A stretch of 13,272 nucleotides of DNA, taken from contig DASXTB010000159.1 in NCBI GenBank assembly GCA_036505615.1, positions 1 to 13,272 on the forward strand, read 5' to 3'. This stretch comes from DASXTB01 sp036505615. GTDB taxonomy: Bacteria > Acidobacteriota > UBA6911 > JACQSX01. The position numbers were made by a program, and so were the translations under genes. Shown one piece after another: positions 6,059 to 12,798 of the stretch (positions within the stretch are counted from its first letter, which is position 1; every line of letters starts with the position of its first letter). The notes under the pieces were generated by a model, which was given only the letters and a program-made list of their open reading frames with translations, searched no databases and had not been told where the DNA came from.

Positions 6059-6321
6059 CAGCGAGCCGGCTGGGTCTGAATATGAACAAACCGCCCCTTG
6101 CGGCCACGGTCCTGAAATCTCACGATCCCATCGATCTTGGCAAATAGAGTGTCATCCTTGCCCAGACCGACGTTCAAGCCGGGCTTTATCGGAGTTCCGC
6201 GTTGACGCACCAGGATCGAACCACCAGTAACAAGCTGTCCGGAAAAGCGCTTTACTCCCAGACGTTTCGACTGGCTGTCCCGGCCATTTCGTGAACTTCC
6301 TACACCTTTCTTGTGAGCCAT
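6058..6321 (-). CDS. rpmA: 50S ribosomal protein L27 (bL27)
   Basis: The 87-residue product is full length for bL27, which reaches its N-terminus toward the peptidyl-transferase centre. It begins MAHKKGVGSSRNGRDSQSKR and contains the GTPIKPGLNVGLGKDDTLF core and GRFVHI end. The N-terminus is the mature type without the cleaved extension seen in Firmicutes. AAGGAA lies 7 nt before the ATG. The gene is separated from rplU by a 122-bp gap holding a heptamer palindrome and from obg by about 490 bp, although the three are normally tightly packed. Confidence 0.97.
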   Translation of the reverse strand: MAHKKGVGSSRNGRDSQSKRLGVKRFSGQLVTGGSILVRQRGTPIKPGLNVGLGKDDTLFAKIDGIVRFQDRGRKGRFVHIQTQPAR

Positions 6322-6336
6322 GGTTTGTTTCCTTTA

Positions 6337-6443
6337 ACTGTCCGTAGTCCGTTGTCGGTTGTCCGTTGCATTGGCGTTAGTCGCGACTCTGTTTCATAGG
6401 AACTACAACTGACCACGGACAACTGACTACGTACAACGGACAG
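6337..6443. repeat. Heptamer palindrome between rplU and rpmA (GTCCGTT word)
   Basis: The left arm is four exact heptads at 6340-6367, with the word GTCCGTT and variants GTCCGTA and GTCGGTT. The right arm (about 6401-6443), read on the minus strand, is six heptads including GTCCGTT, GTACGTA, GTCAGTT and GTCCGTG. The arms face each other around a loop of about 33 bp without further structure. The right edge begins immediately after the TGA of rplU. In the rplU-rpmA transcript this would form a long imperfect hairpin. Confidence 0.85.
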
Positions 6444-7010
6444 TCACTTCTTTTTCTTCTTAGTGTCTTTGAGTTTTCCGGCCTTTTTTGGCGCTTCCTT
6501 CTTTCTGGCGGAAGCCTTCTCCTTGGGCGACGCCTTCCTCGCCTCGGCCTTGGCGGCAACCTTGGTTCCTTTCTTGGGAGGCGCCTCGCGTTTAGCCGCT
6601 ACCCGTTTCGGTTCTTCCGGCGTTCCCTGAGCTTCGGGTTCAACTGGCTGGGCTACCTTGACCGGCTCAATCTCCAGCGGTTTCTTCCTGCGTTCTTCAT
6701 ACAACCCCAGCTCGTCAATGCGCACGCGGATCAGGTATTGGCGGTGCCCGCGCGTTCGTCGATACTGCTTGCGCCGCTTCTTCTTAAATACCAAAACCTT
6801 GGGAGAACGATGTATGTCCAGCACCGTCCCGAAAACATTTGCGTTCTCTATCAGCGGTGTGCCGACGTTTAAATTGCCTTCGCCGGCTATCATCAGGACC
6901 TCGGGAAACTTGATGCTGTCGCCTGGGTTAACGTTCTGCCGCTCCACTTCGACGATGGAGCCTTCGGAAACCTTCAGCTGTTTTCCTCCGGCTCGAATCA
7001 CTGCGTACAC
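6444..7010 (-). CDS. rplU: 50S ribosomal protein L21 (bL21) with a long basic C-terminal tail
   Basis: From the GTG at 7010 the product is 188 residues. The first 100 or so are canonical bL21, beginning MYAVIRAGGKQLKVSEG, with VFKKKRRKQYRRTRGHRQ binding 23S rRNA near the exit side of the 50S subunit. E. coli L21 has 103 residues; here about 85 more form a low-complexity tail rich in lysine, alanine, proline and glutamate. An ATG at 7025 in the same frame is possible, but GGAGG sits 8 nt before the GTG and the family starts at MYAV, so the GTG is better. It is the first gene of the operon and has its own strong promoter. Confidence 0.93.
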   Translation of the reverse strand: MYAVIRAGGKQLKVSEGSIVEVERQNVNPGDSIKFPEVLMIAGEGNLNVGTPLIENANVFGTVLDIHRSPKVLVFKKKRRKQYRRTRGHRQYLIRVRIDELGLYEERRKKPLEIEPVKVAQPVEPEAQGTPEEPKRVAAKREAPPKKGTKVAAKAEARKASPKEKASARKKEAPKKAGKLKDTKKKKK

Positions 7011-7013
7011 GGA

Positions 7014-7022
7014 CGAATCCTC
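7014..7022 (-). promoter_or_regulatory. Ribosome binding site that fixes the rplU start
   Basis: GGAGG, reading leftward on the minus strand just after the ATG at 7025, stands 8 nt before the GTG at 7010. It argues that GTG, not the upstream ATG, begins L21. If the ATG were used, this perfect Shine-Dalgarno sequence would be inside the coding region and no site would precede the ATG. Confidence 0.7.
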
Positions 7023-7040
7023 CATTTGGCGAAAACTTTA

Positions 7041-7070
7041 ATTATAGGGAACGAACGAAAACAAGGTCAA
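7041..7070 (-). promoter_or_regulatory. Promoter of the rplU-rpmA-obg operon
   Basis: On the minus strand TTGACC (7065-7070) is followed after 18 bp by a perfect TATAAT (7041-7046). The predicted start near 7034 leaves a leader of about 24 nt to the GTG at 7010, with GGAGG well placed. The leader is too short for the long L21 attenuator-type leaders known in some other phyla. Confidence 0.75.
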
Positions 7071-7073
7071 GGC

Positions 7074-7166
7074 TGGAATTTGGAATTCCGAATGACACAA
7101 GACTGACTACGAGAACCTGACCACCGGGAGTCATTCCAAATTCGTCATTCGGAATTCGACATTTGC
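7074..7166. repeat. Heptamer palindrome between the nitroreductase gene and rplU (CGAATGA/GGAATTT words)
   Basis: The left arm (7074-7096) reads as three heptads GGAATTT, GGAATTC and CGAATGA. The right arm (about 7130-7166), on the minus strand, is five heptads such as AATGTCG, AATTCCG, AATGACG and AATTTGG. The word is close to that of the outer arms near comF, so the two are the same family. The TGA stop of the nitroreductase (7145-7147) lies inside the right arm, which thus encodes the last residues MSNSE. The left arm ends just upstream of the rplU promoter. Confidence 0.82.
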
Positions 7167-7762
7167 AAGAGAGGTGATGTCTGGCCCCACTTACCGGCAA
7201 AGACAAACTCCCGAAGAGCTTTTCGGACTCGCGGAGCCATTTCCTTTTCACGCAACTGTTGCGACAGACTCTCCGGATCGGCGGGATAACCGAGCGCGAT
7301 CGCGGCCACCGGTTCGTGACCTTCGGGAATGGCATAGACCTGGCGCGCCTTGTCGACGTGAAATCCCGCCATCTGATGCACCACCAGCTCCAGTGCCGTC
7401 GCCTGGATCACCAGATTTTCCACAGCCAGCCCCACGTCATGAAAGGCATGGCGGTTTGGCTTTCCATTCTTCTCGAAGAACAGTTTGGCTACAGAGAGCA
7501 TCAGTACCGGCGCTTGGCGCGCCCACTGCGCATTTCCTTCTACCAGGCAACTGATCATGCGGTCGTGTTCGCCTGGGTTTTCTGTGGTCGTGACCAGAAA
7601 ACTCCATGGCTGCTCGTTGAAAGAGGAGGGCGCCCAGCGCGCCGCTTCCAGGAGGGTAAGGAGCTTTTCCGGCTCGACCGGGCGCTGGGAAAAAGCGCGC
7701 GGGCTCCAGCGGCGACGGAGGAGATCATGAATGGGTCTATCAGTTTCCGCAGGTTTTTCCAT
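7145..7762 (-). CDS. Nitroreductase-family FMN oxidoreductase
   Basis: The 205-residue product carries nitroreductase family signatures: RRRWSPRAF (16-24) and SSFNEQPW (46-53), which contact the FMN phosphate and ring, GLAVENLVIQATALELVVHQMAGF (111-134), and AAIALGYP near 153-160. The family uses NAD(P)H and FMN to reduce nitro compounds, quinones or flavins; the natural substrate is not predictable. GGAGAG lies about 5 nt before the ATG. Its last few codons fall in a repeat arm that also provides the stop codon, so the original C-terminus may have been replaced when the element arrived. Confidence 0.9.
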   Translation of the reverse strand: MEKPAETDRPIHDLLRRRWSPRAFSQRPVEPEKLLTLLEAARWAPSSFNEQPWSFLVTTTENPGEHDRMISCLVEGNAQWARQAPVLMLSVAKLFFEKNGKPNRHAFHDVGLAVENLVIQATALELVVHQMAGFHVDKARQVYAIPEGHEPVAAIALGYPADPESLSQQLREKEMAPRVRKALREFVFAGKWGQTSPLLQMSNSE

Positions 7763-7948
7763 CTGACTCTCCAGAGCTTTTCATGCTGACGCGGATCACT
7801 GCTCCCTAAATCTGACTATTTCCGCCTTCGACTACGTGTGGAAGAGTAAGAGTGAAAGCGGCCGGTGATTTTATCCCGGCTTGCTGGAACGTCTCGGCCG
7901 GCAGGTTATATACATAACAAAGTAAAAGCAAAAAAATGACTTTTCGCA
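7763..7948. other. Intergenic region between yyaL-like and nitroreductase genes
   Basis: This 186-bp gap has no credible gene. It contains a perfect small inverted repeat GTTAT-ATAC-ATAAC at 7905-7918 that overlaps a TATAAC hexamer on the minus strand, a possible promoter or operator for the nitroreductase, but the -35 region (TTGCTT at a 15-bp spacing) is poor. No word array of the kind seen in the other gaps is present. Confidence 0.35.
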
Positions 7949-10012
7949 TCATCGGATCAATTCCTCCAACTCAGCCGCATTCGTTACCGGCTGTCTGCAG
8001 ACATAATGCTGACAGATATACGCCGTGGCTTTCCCTTCGATAGTGCTCTTGCCCGCAAGCAGCGGAATTTTTTCTCCCAATCGCGCGTCCACCGAATCAG
8101 CGACGCCGAGAATCTTGTTGGGCAGGAACCTTCTGCGGAGTATCTCGACTAGATTTTCCCGCTGTGCCGCCGGTCCCACTATTGCGATCTCGCTGACCGG
8201 TCCCAACAGAAAATCCAGTGCCTGTAACCAGTAACCGAATGCCGAAGCGTGGTCAGCAAGCCCAGTGCTCATTTGCCGCAACATTCGCTCGGCCATCTGG
8301 CGATACTTTTTTTCTCCAAAGAACTCCGACAAGCGCAGCAAGTTCATGCAGGTCACCGAATTCCCCGAAGGGATGGCATTGTCAAAATACTCTTTCTGGC
8401 GTATCAACAGCGCTTCGTGGTCGCTGGAAGTGAAATAAAAATCTCCCTTCTCCAAGTCCCAGAATTTCTCAATCTGCGACTGCATCAGTTCCAGAGCGCG
8501 CTCCAGCCACTTTACCTCGCCTGCTGCCTGATACAGTGCAATGAAGCCCTCAATGACCTGGGCATAATCCTCCAGGTACGCATTCAGCCTGGCTCGTCCC
8601 TGTTTCCAGGATCGCTGCAGTCTGCCATCCACAAACATCTGGGAAGTTAAAAACTGCGCATTCTTCCTGGCCGTTTCTAAAAAGGCCGGATTGTTCAATA
8701 TAAAGGCGGCCTCAGCAAAAGCCGTCAGCATCATGCCGTTCCAAGCGGCCAGAACTTTTTCATCGCGCGCAGGTTTGACACGCTTTTCTCTTGCGCAAAA
8801 AAGAGTCCGGCGCGCCTCTTTAAAGAATTCTTGGAGCCGCTCGGGCGACATTCCGCTGCTGCGGCTGAACGCGTCCGTATCGATCCGGTGATGGAGAATG
8901 TTCTTGCCTTCAAAATTTCCGGAGGGAGTCACATCGAAGTATTCATTGAAAAGATTTGCATCCTGCTTTCCCAAGGCGGCCTCGACCTCTTGCGGTGTCC
9001 AGATGAAAAACCTACCCTCCTCGCCCTCGCTGTCGGCATCCTGGGCGGAATAAAACCCTCCGGAAGGATCTGTCATTTCGCGCTCCACATAGGCCAGGGT
9101 TTCTTCCGCTACCTGTTTGTAAAAAGAATTCCCTGTGGCTTGGAAAGCCTCCAGATACAGTCGAGCCAGCAGAGCGTTGTCATAGAGCATTTTTTCAAAA
9201 TGAGGCACAAGCCACCGTTCATCGACCGAGTAGCGGTGGAAGCCCCCTCCCAACTGATCGTAGATACCACCGCGGGCCATCTCCGTAAGGCTCACGTTCA
9301 CCATGTCGAGCGCGGCATCCGACTTCATGCGCCTGTAATAGCGCAGCAGAAATGCCAGCGCCATCGAGTTGGGGAATTTGGGCGCGCCGCCAAAGCCTCC
9401 ATGCCGGCTGTCGAAGCGCTGCAGGAGATTGCGGTAGGCTTCTTCCAGAACCGCCTTGTCCACCGTTCCTTCCGGCAGCTCCAGCCTTGCCGCCTGCTGT
9501 AAGCTGTCGACAATCTTGTCTCGCTCCTTCTCCAGCTCCGCGCGGCGCGTTTTCCAAACCTGGGCCAGACTTTCCAGCAGCCGCGCAAACCCCGGCCGGC
9601 CGTACTGATCATCCGGAGGAAAATACGTGCCGCCAAAAAAAGGAACCAGGTCTGGGGTCAGAAAGACCGTCATTGGCCAGCCCCCACTGCCTGTGGTCAT
9701 CTGCACAAAGTTCATGTAGATAGCGTCCAGATCGGGGCGCTCTTCACGATCCACTTTGATGTTGATGAAATTTTCATTCATCAACCGAGCAATCCTTTCG
9801 CTCTCGAAAGATTCGTGCTCCATGACGTGACACCAATGGCAGGCCGAGTAACCAATGCTCAGTAAAATCGGCTTGTCCTGCTGGCGCGCCGCCCGCAGCG
9901 CCTCTTCGCCCCACGCATACCAGTCAACGGGATTATGCGCGTGCTGCAACAGGTAAGGGCTTGTTTCATGGATGAGCCGGTTCGTATGGGTTGTTTTTTC
10001 GCCTGATGACAT
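7949..10012 (-). CDS. Thioredoxin-domain protein of the YyaL/SPATA20 (DUF255) family
   Basis: The 687-residue product starts with the strongly conserved NRLIHETSPYLLQHAHNPVDW (11-31), then a thioredoxin-like fold with CHWC at 58-61, and GGWPMTVFLTP (110-120) and GGTYFPP (127-133). A large alpha/alpha-toroid domain follows, with GGFGGAPKFP (205-214), YDQLGGGFHRYSVD (251-264) and HFEKMLYDNA (271-280). It resembles N-acylglucosamine 2-epimerases and unsaturated glucuronyl hydrolases. The family is widespread from bacteria (B. subtilis YyaL) to humans (SPATA20), but its reaction is unknown. No signal peptide is seen, so it is likely cytoplasmic. AAGGAG 5-6 nt before the ATG fixes the start. It is divergent from the DedA-rhodanese gene. 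Confidence 0.95.
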   Translation of the reverse strand: MSSGEKTTHTNRLIHETSPYLLQHAHNPVDWYAWGEEALRAARQQDKPILLSIGYSACHWCHVMEHESFESERIARLMNENFINIKVDREERPDLDAIYMNFVQMTTGSGGWPMTVFLTPDLVPFFGGTYFPPDDQYGRPGFARLLESLAQVWKTRRAELEKERDKIVDSLQQAARLELPEGTVDKAVLEEAYRNLLQRFDSRHGGFGGAPKFPNSMALAFLLRYYRRMKSDAALDMVNVSLTEMARGGIYDQLGGGFHRYSVDERWLVPHFEKMLYDNALLARLYLEAFQATGNSFYKQVAEETLAYVEREMTDPSGGFYSAQDADSEGEEGRFFIWTPQEVEAALGKQDANLFNEYFDVTPSGNFEGKNILHHRIDTDAFSRSSGMSPERLQEFFKEARRTLFCAREKRVKPARDEKVLAAWNGMMLTAFAEAAFILNNPAFLETARKNAQFLTSQMFVDGRLQRSWKQGRARLNAYLEDYAQVIEGFIALYQAAGEVKWLERALELMQSQIEKFWDLEKGDFYFTSSDHEALLIRQKEYFDNAIPSGNSVTCMNLLRLSEFFGEKKYRQMAERMLRQMSTGLADHASAFGYWLQALDFLLGPVSEIAIVGPAAQRENLVEILRRRFLPNKILGVADSVDARLGEKIPLLAGKSTIEGKATAYICQHYVCRQPVTNAAELEELIR

Positions 10013-10049
10013 GAGGCTCCTTGGCAGATCAGCGCTCAGTGACCATATC

Positions 10050-10228
10050 CGGTTGCCAGTTCCCAGTTGCCAGTTTCTAGTTCTCGAGGACCAAACGTCA
10101 GTTCTCGATTGTCAGTTACCAGCACCCATTACCTCATTGTTAATAGGCATTCAGCAATCAGTGGAATCTCAGACATATAATTCGGGCCACGCTAGGAACT
10201 GGGAACTAGGAACTAGCAACTGGGTACC
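10050..10228. repeat. Heptamer palindrome between yyaL-like and DedA genes (GTTCCCA/GTTGCCA word)
   Basis: The left arm is a run of heptads from about 10052 (GTTGCCA, GTTCCCA, GTTGCCA, GTTTCTA, GTTCTCG), with a second, out-of-phase run near 10096-10126 (GTTCTCG, ATTGTCA, GTTACCA). The right arm (10192-10228), on the minus strand, reads GTACCCA, GTTGCTA, GTTCCTA, GTTCCCA, GTTCCTA. Between them is about 65 bp of unique DNA with a TATAAT-like hexamer at 10176-10181 but no clear gene remnant. Unlike the other elements, this one lies between two divergent start codons, so it sits in promoter DNA. Confidence 0.82.
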
Positions 10229-10233
10229 CCTTT

Positions 10234-10263
10234 TTGAAGCCGAAACGCCCGCCCCTGCATAAT
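10234..10263 (+). promoter_or_regulatory. Probable promoter of the DedA-rhodanese gene
   Basis: TTGAAG (10234-10239) is followed after 18 bp by CATAAT (10258-10263), one mismatch from TATAAT. Transcription would start near 10270, about 11 nt before the ATG at 10281, giving a very short leader with only a weak AGAAG ribosome binding site. The -35 hexamer begins 6 bp after the right arm of the heptamer palindrome. Confidence 0.5.
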
Positions 10264-10280
10264 ACTCGTACACAGAAGCC

Positions 10281-11237
10281 ATGAAAGAGATTCTTGATTT
10301 ATTTCAAGCTCACGGAACTCTAATTCTGTTTGTCGCGGTCTGGATTGATAATATGGGGATTCCGATTCCCAGTTTTCCCTTCCTGCTGGCCGCGGGCGCC
10401 CTGGCGACGACCGGGCGTCCTTCACTGAGCGTGGCGCTCGCTGTGTCGACGCTTGCCGCCCTTTCCGCCGACGTGGTCTGGTACTACCTGGGAAAATTCA
10501 GCGGCCGAAAGATTCTGGGCTGGATCTGCCTGATTTCACTCAACCCGGAAAGTTGCGTCAGCAAAACGGAAGCGACTTTCGTGCGTTACGGGCTGCGCTC
10601 GCTGCTTATCGCCAAGTATCTCCCCGGGCTGAATACCATCGCTCCACCTCTGAGCGGCCTGCTGAATGTCCCCATCTGGAAATTCCTGCTCTACGATCTG
10701 GCCGGATGCGCTCTTTGGGCTCTTCCTCTTCTTACGGTCGGCTATGTCTTTTCCAAGCAGCTGGCGGAGTTGTTTGTATTCGCCGAAAGGTTCGGGAATG
10801 TGGCGTTGATTTTGGCGCTGGCGGCCCTGGCTGCTTTCATCGCTTTCAAGATTTACGACCGAAGGAAGTTTTACCGACACTTGCGCAGTGTGCGAATTAC
10901 CGTCGAAGAGCTGCATGACAAAATGAAGATTGGTGAAAAGATTGCCGTGGTTGATCTGCGCAGCCCGCTGGCATTCGACAGCGATCCTTTTTCCATCCCC
11001 GGCTCCATCAGGATCATTCCCTCCGAACTGGAGAGGCGCATTTCCGAGCTGCCAGTCGCACTCGAGCTGGTGCTTTACTGCACCTGACCCAAAGAGGCGA
11101 CCAGCGCCAGGATGGCGCGGCGGCTGATGGATAAAGGCTTCTCCCGGGTGAGACCTTTGCAGGGAGGTTTTGAAGCGTGGGTCTCCGGAGGATTTCCGCT
11201 CGAAGAACGCGCCCTCAAGCTCACTAAGGTCGAATGA
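10281..11237 (+). CDS. DedA-family membrane protein fused to a rhodanese domain, with an in-frame TGA at the active-site Cys position
   Basis: Residues 1-190 form a DedA/SNARE-associated membrane domain, with IDNMGIPIPSFPFLLAAGAL near 22-41, AKYLPGLNTIAPPLSG (111-126) and several membrane helices. DedA proteins are lipid flippase or proton-coupled transporter candidates. Residues about 206-318 form a C-terminal cytoplasmic rhodanese domain: VVDLRSPLAF, IPGSIRI, then LVLYCT. The next codon, 269, is TGA, after which the same frame continues PKEATSARMARRLMDKGFSR, RVRPLQGGFEAWVSGGFPLEE and ends at a TGA (11235-11237). In Cys homologues this site reads YC-x-CPNEAT, and the second Cys, aligned with the catalytic rhodanese Cys, is what TGA replaces. 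Either selenocysteine is inserted (318 residues) or the protein stops at 268 residues (11087) with a broken rhodanese domain. No other defect is seen. Confidence 0.85.
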
Positions 11238-12728
11238 AAGAGGTGCAATACGTCGGTTTTGAGGCGAATATTGGATGGCGATTTTCCGACGGCGCTCGTT
11301 GACTTTGACCAGACCAACCATTTTCATAGCGCGGGGAATTTCCGGATTGCGCATGAACCAACGCCACACGCCGCCGCTGCGCAAGTTCTCGGCGCTCAAC
11401 AACGTAATACCGACATTGATCCCGATCACGTCGGGCCCTACCCAACCCGTGGTGGGGTTGAAAGCATCGGCAAACCCGTAACGGCCGTAAATTTGGTCAC
11501 CGAACCGGGCGCGCATGGTTTGCAGCGCCGGCAGCGAGATTTCGGGCGTAAACATCAGTGAGCCTGCCGGGGCGCACGGGACAACCGTGCCATCAATAGC
11601 CGGATCGCGCGGCGGCCCTCCCCACGCCCTATACCCTTTGGGACTATCGGAAGCCGTGATCCCCCAGATGTTCTCCGAGTAACCGGGGAATTCTCCGGAC
11701 AGATCGATGCAGAAGAGACGATGGGCGCGGGTGGCGGCTATGGAATTTTCAAAATAATCGGCATGGGATGCGCGCTCTTCGCGCCGGTCGCGAAAGTCGA
11801 TCCACGCATGCGAATACTGATGGATGAAGAGCGGCCCTCCGGTGATGTAGGTAAAGCCCCGATACGTGATCTCCGGGCGGTGCCACGCATACCATGCGCT
11901 GGGCGAAATGGGATGCACGGATGAGCCGATGGCCAGCAGATAAAGAATCATCTGTTCGCTGTAGTGGTCCCATCGATGCGCGATAAAACCGCGCTCCGGA
12001 GTCCATCCATGCGACAACAGACCGGGATCACCGTTCAACATCCAGGGAAAATCGATGCGCTGGTAGATCTCCCTCGCCAGCCGCCTCATTTCAGCATCAT
12101 CTTGAAAGTACTGGCGCACCGTCAAAATTCCACCAAGCAACAGCGCGCTGTCGATTGAAGACACCTCGCTATTCCATCTCCTCTCGCCGTTCTTGGCATC
12201 CATCCAGTGATAGAACCAGCCGTTTTCTTGCGGCGCGAGCCGGGCCAAGAATCGCAGCGCGGCGCGGGCACGCCGGCGTGCTTGCGCGGGATCGATCCAG
12301 TGATGATCCGCCGCGATACAAAGAGCGGTCAGCCCGAATCCGGTAGCGGCGATACTGGCAATATCGCGATGGCGTTCGTCATGAGGTGATCCATCCGTGC
12401 GGGCGCGGTCGCGAACCAGTCCGGTCTGCGGGTCTGCCTGTTCCCAGAAATAACGAAAGGCGCGCCGCGAGAGGTCCTCCAGGAACGCCTGATCACCTGC
12501 GGAAAGCTGGGAAGAACCCCGCAAAGAGAGTGTAGCGGCGTTTTCCTTCGACCCGCCTTTATTCCAGAACTTCGCTACAGCCGGATGATCAAAAACGTGC
12601 GCTTCAACTCCGGAAGTGAGACTCCTTCCAGACACGGCCAGGACCGCGGCGACACAGACAACAAGAAGAGCGGCCTGGATTTGCCAAAATCGGACTCTTC
12701 GATCCCTGGGGAAGCGTGAGTTATTCAT
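10536..12728 (-). CDS. Glucoamylase-like protein (PF10091, GH144-type) with an anomalous antisense 3' extension
   Basis: From ATG at 12728 the product begins with a basic segment and a hydrophobic stretch (WQIQAALLVVCVAAVLAVSG, about 15-34), an export signal or anchor. A glucoamylase-like alpha/alpha-barrel follows, with FRYFWEQADPQTGLVRDR, HQYSHAWIDFRD and the hallmark YGFADAFNPTTGWVGPDVIG and GINVGITLLSAENLR between about 413 and 476. PF10091 includes GH144 endo-beta-1,2-glucanases, so breakdown of beta-1,2-glucans or similar polysaccharides outside the cytoplasm is likely. Homology ends near residue 476 (about 11300). The frame nevertheless runs on for about 250 codons antisense to the rhodanese and DedA coding sequence before a stop at 10536. 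The tail is arginine- and glutamine-rich and looks non-coding, so the original stop may have been lost. A GTG at 12755 is an alternative start. Confidence 0.8.
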   Translation of the reverse strand: MNNSRFPRDRRVRFWQIQAALLVVCVAAVLAVSGRSLTSGVEAHVFDHPAVAKFWNKGGSKENAATLSLRGSSQLSAGDQAFLEDLSRRAFRYFWEQADPQTGLVRDRARTDGSPHDERHRDIASIAATGFGLTALCIAADHHWIDPAQARRRARAALRFLARLAPQENGWFYHWMDAKNGERRWNSEVSSIDSALLLGGILTVRQYFQDDAEMRRLAREIYQRIDFPWMLNGDPGLLSHGWTPERGFIAHRWDHYSEQMILYLLAIGSSVHPISPSAWYAWHRPEITYRGFTYITGGPLFIHQYSHAWIDFRDRREERASHADYFENSIAATRAHRLFCIDLSGEFPGYSENIWGITASDSPKGYRAWGGPPRDPAIDGTVVPCAPAGSLMFTPEISLPALQTMRARFGDQIYGRYGFADAFNPTTGWVGPDVIGINVGITLLSAENLRSGGVWRWFMRNPEIPRAMKMVGLVKVNERRRKIAIQYSPQNRRIAPLSFDLSELEGAFFERKSSGDPRFKTSLQRSHPGEAFIHQPPRHPGAGRLFGSGAVKHQLECDWQLGNAPLQFGGNDPDGAGDGKRIAVECQRAAQINHGNLFTNLHFVMQLFDGNSHTAQVSVKLPSVVNLESDESSQGRQRQNQRHIPEPFGEYKQLRQLLGKDIADRKKRKSPKSASGQIVEQEFPDGDIQQAAQRWSDGIQPGEILGDKQRAQPVTHESRFRFADATFRVE
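11085..11120 (+). promoter_or_regulatory. Candidate selenocysteine codon and SECIS hairpin
   Basis: TGA at 11085-11087 is followed by a perfect hairpin: stem GCGCC (11104-11108), loop AGGAT (11109-11113), stem GGCGC (11114-11118), with a further C-G pair (11102/11120) beyond an A-G mismatch. The loop begins 21 nt after the TGA and has G at its second position. Bacterial SECIS elements lie just downstream of UGA, with the loop roughly 16-37 nt away and a G among its first two bases. The fit is suggestive; short GC hairpins also occur by chance in DNA of this composition. Confidence 0.5.
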
Positions 12729-12798
12729 GGCAAACTCTGTCCAATTGGTTGACACATAAAGCCGTCTTCGTCCCCGATCACGATCTCACTTAGCCGAT

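Noticed and set aside
5961..6230. Plus-strand frame starting in the octamer array
   Set aside because: Its first half is translated octamers (VSPxxR repeats) and its second half is antisense to rpmA.
8831..9502. 223-codon plus-strand frame inside the yyaL-like gene
   Set aside because: Entirely antisense to a well-conserved protein and without recognisable domains.
11085..11087. Frameshift as the cause of the DedA-rhodanese interruption
   Set aside because: The frame before and after the TGA is the same, so a single substitution or recoding, not an indel, explains it.
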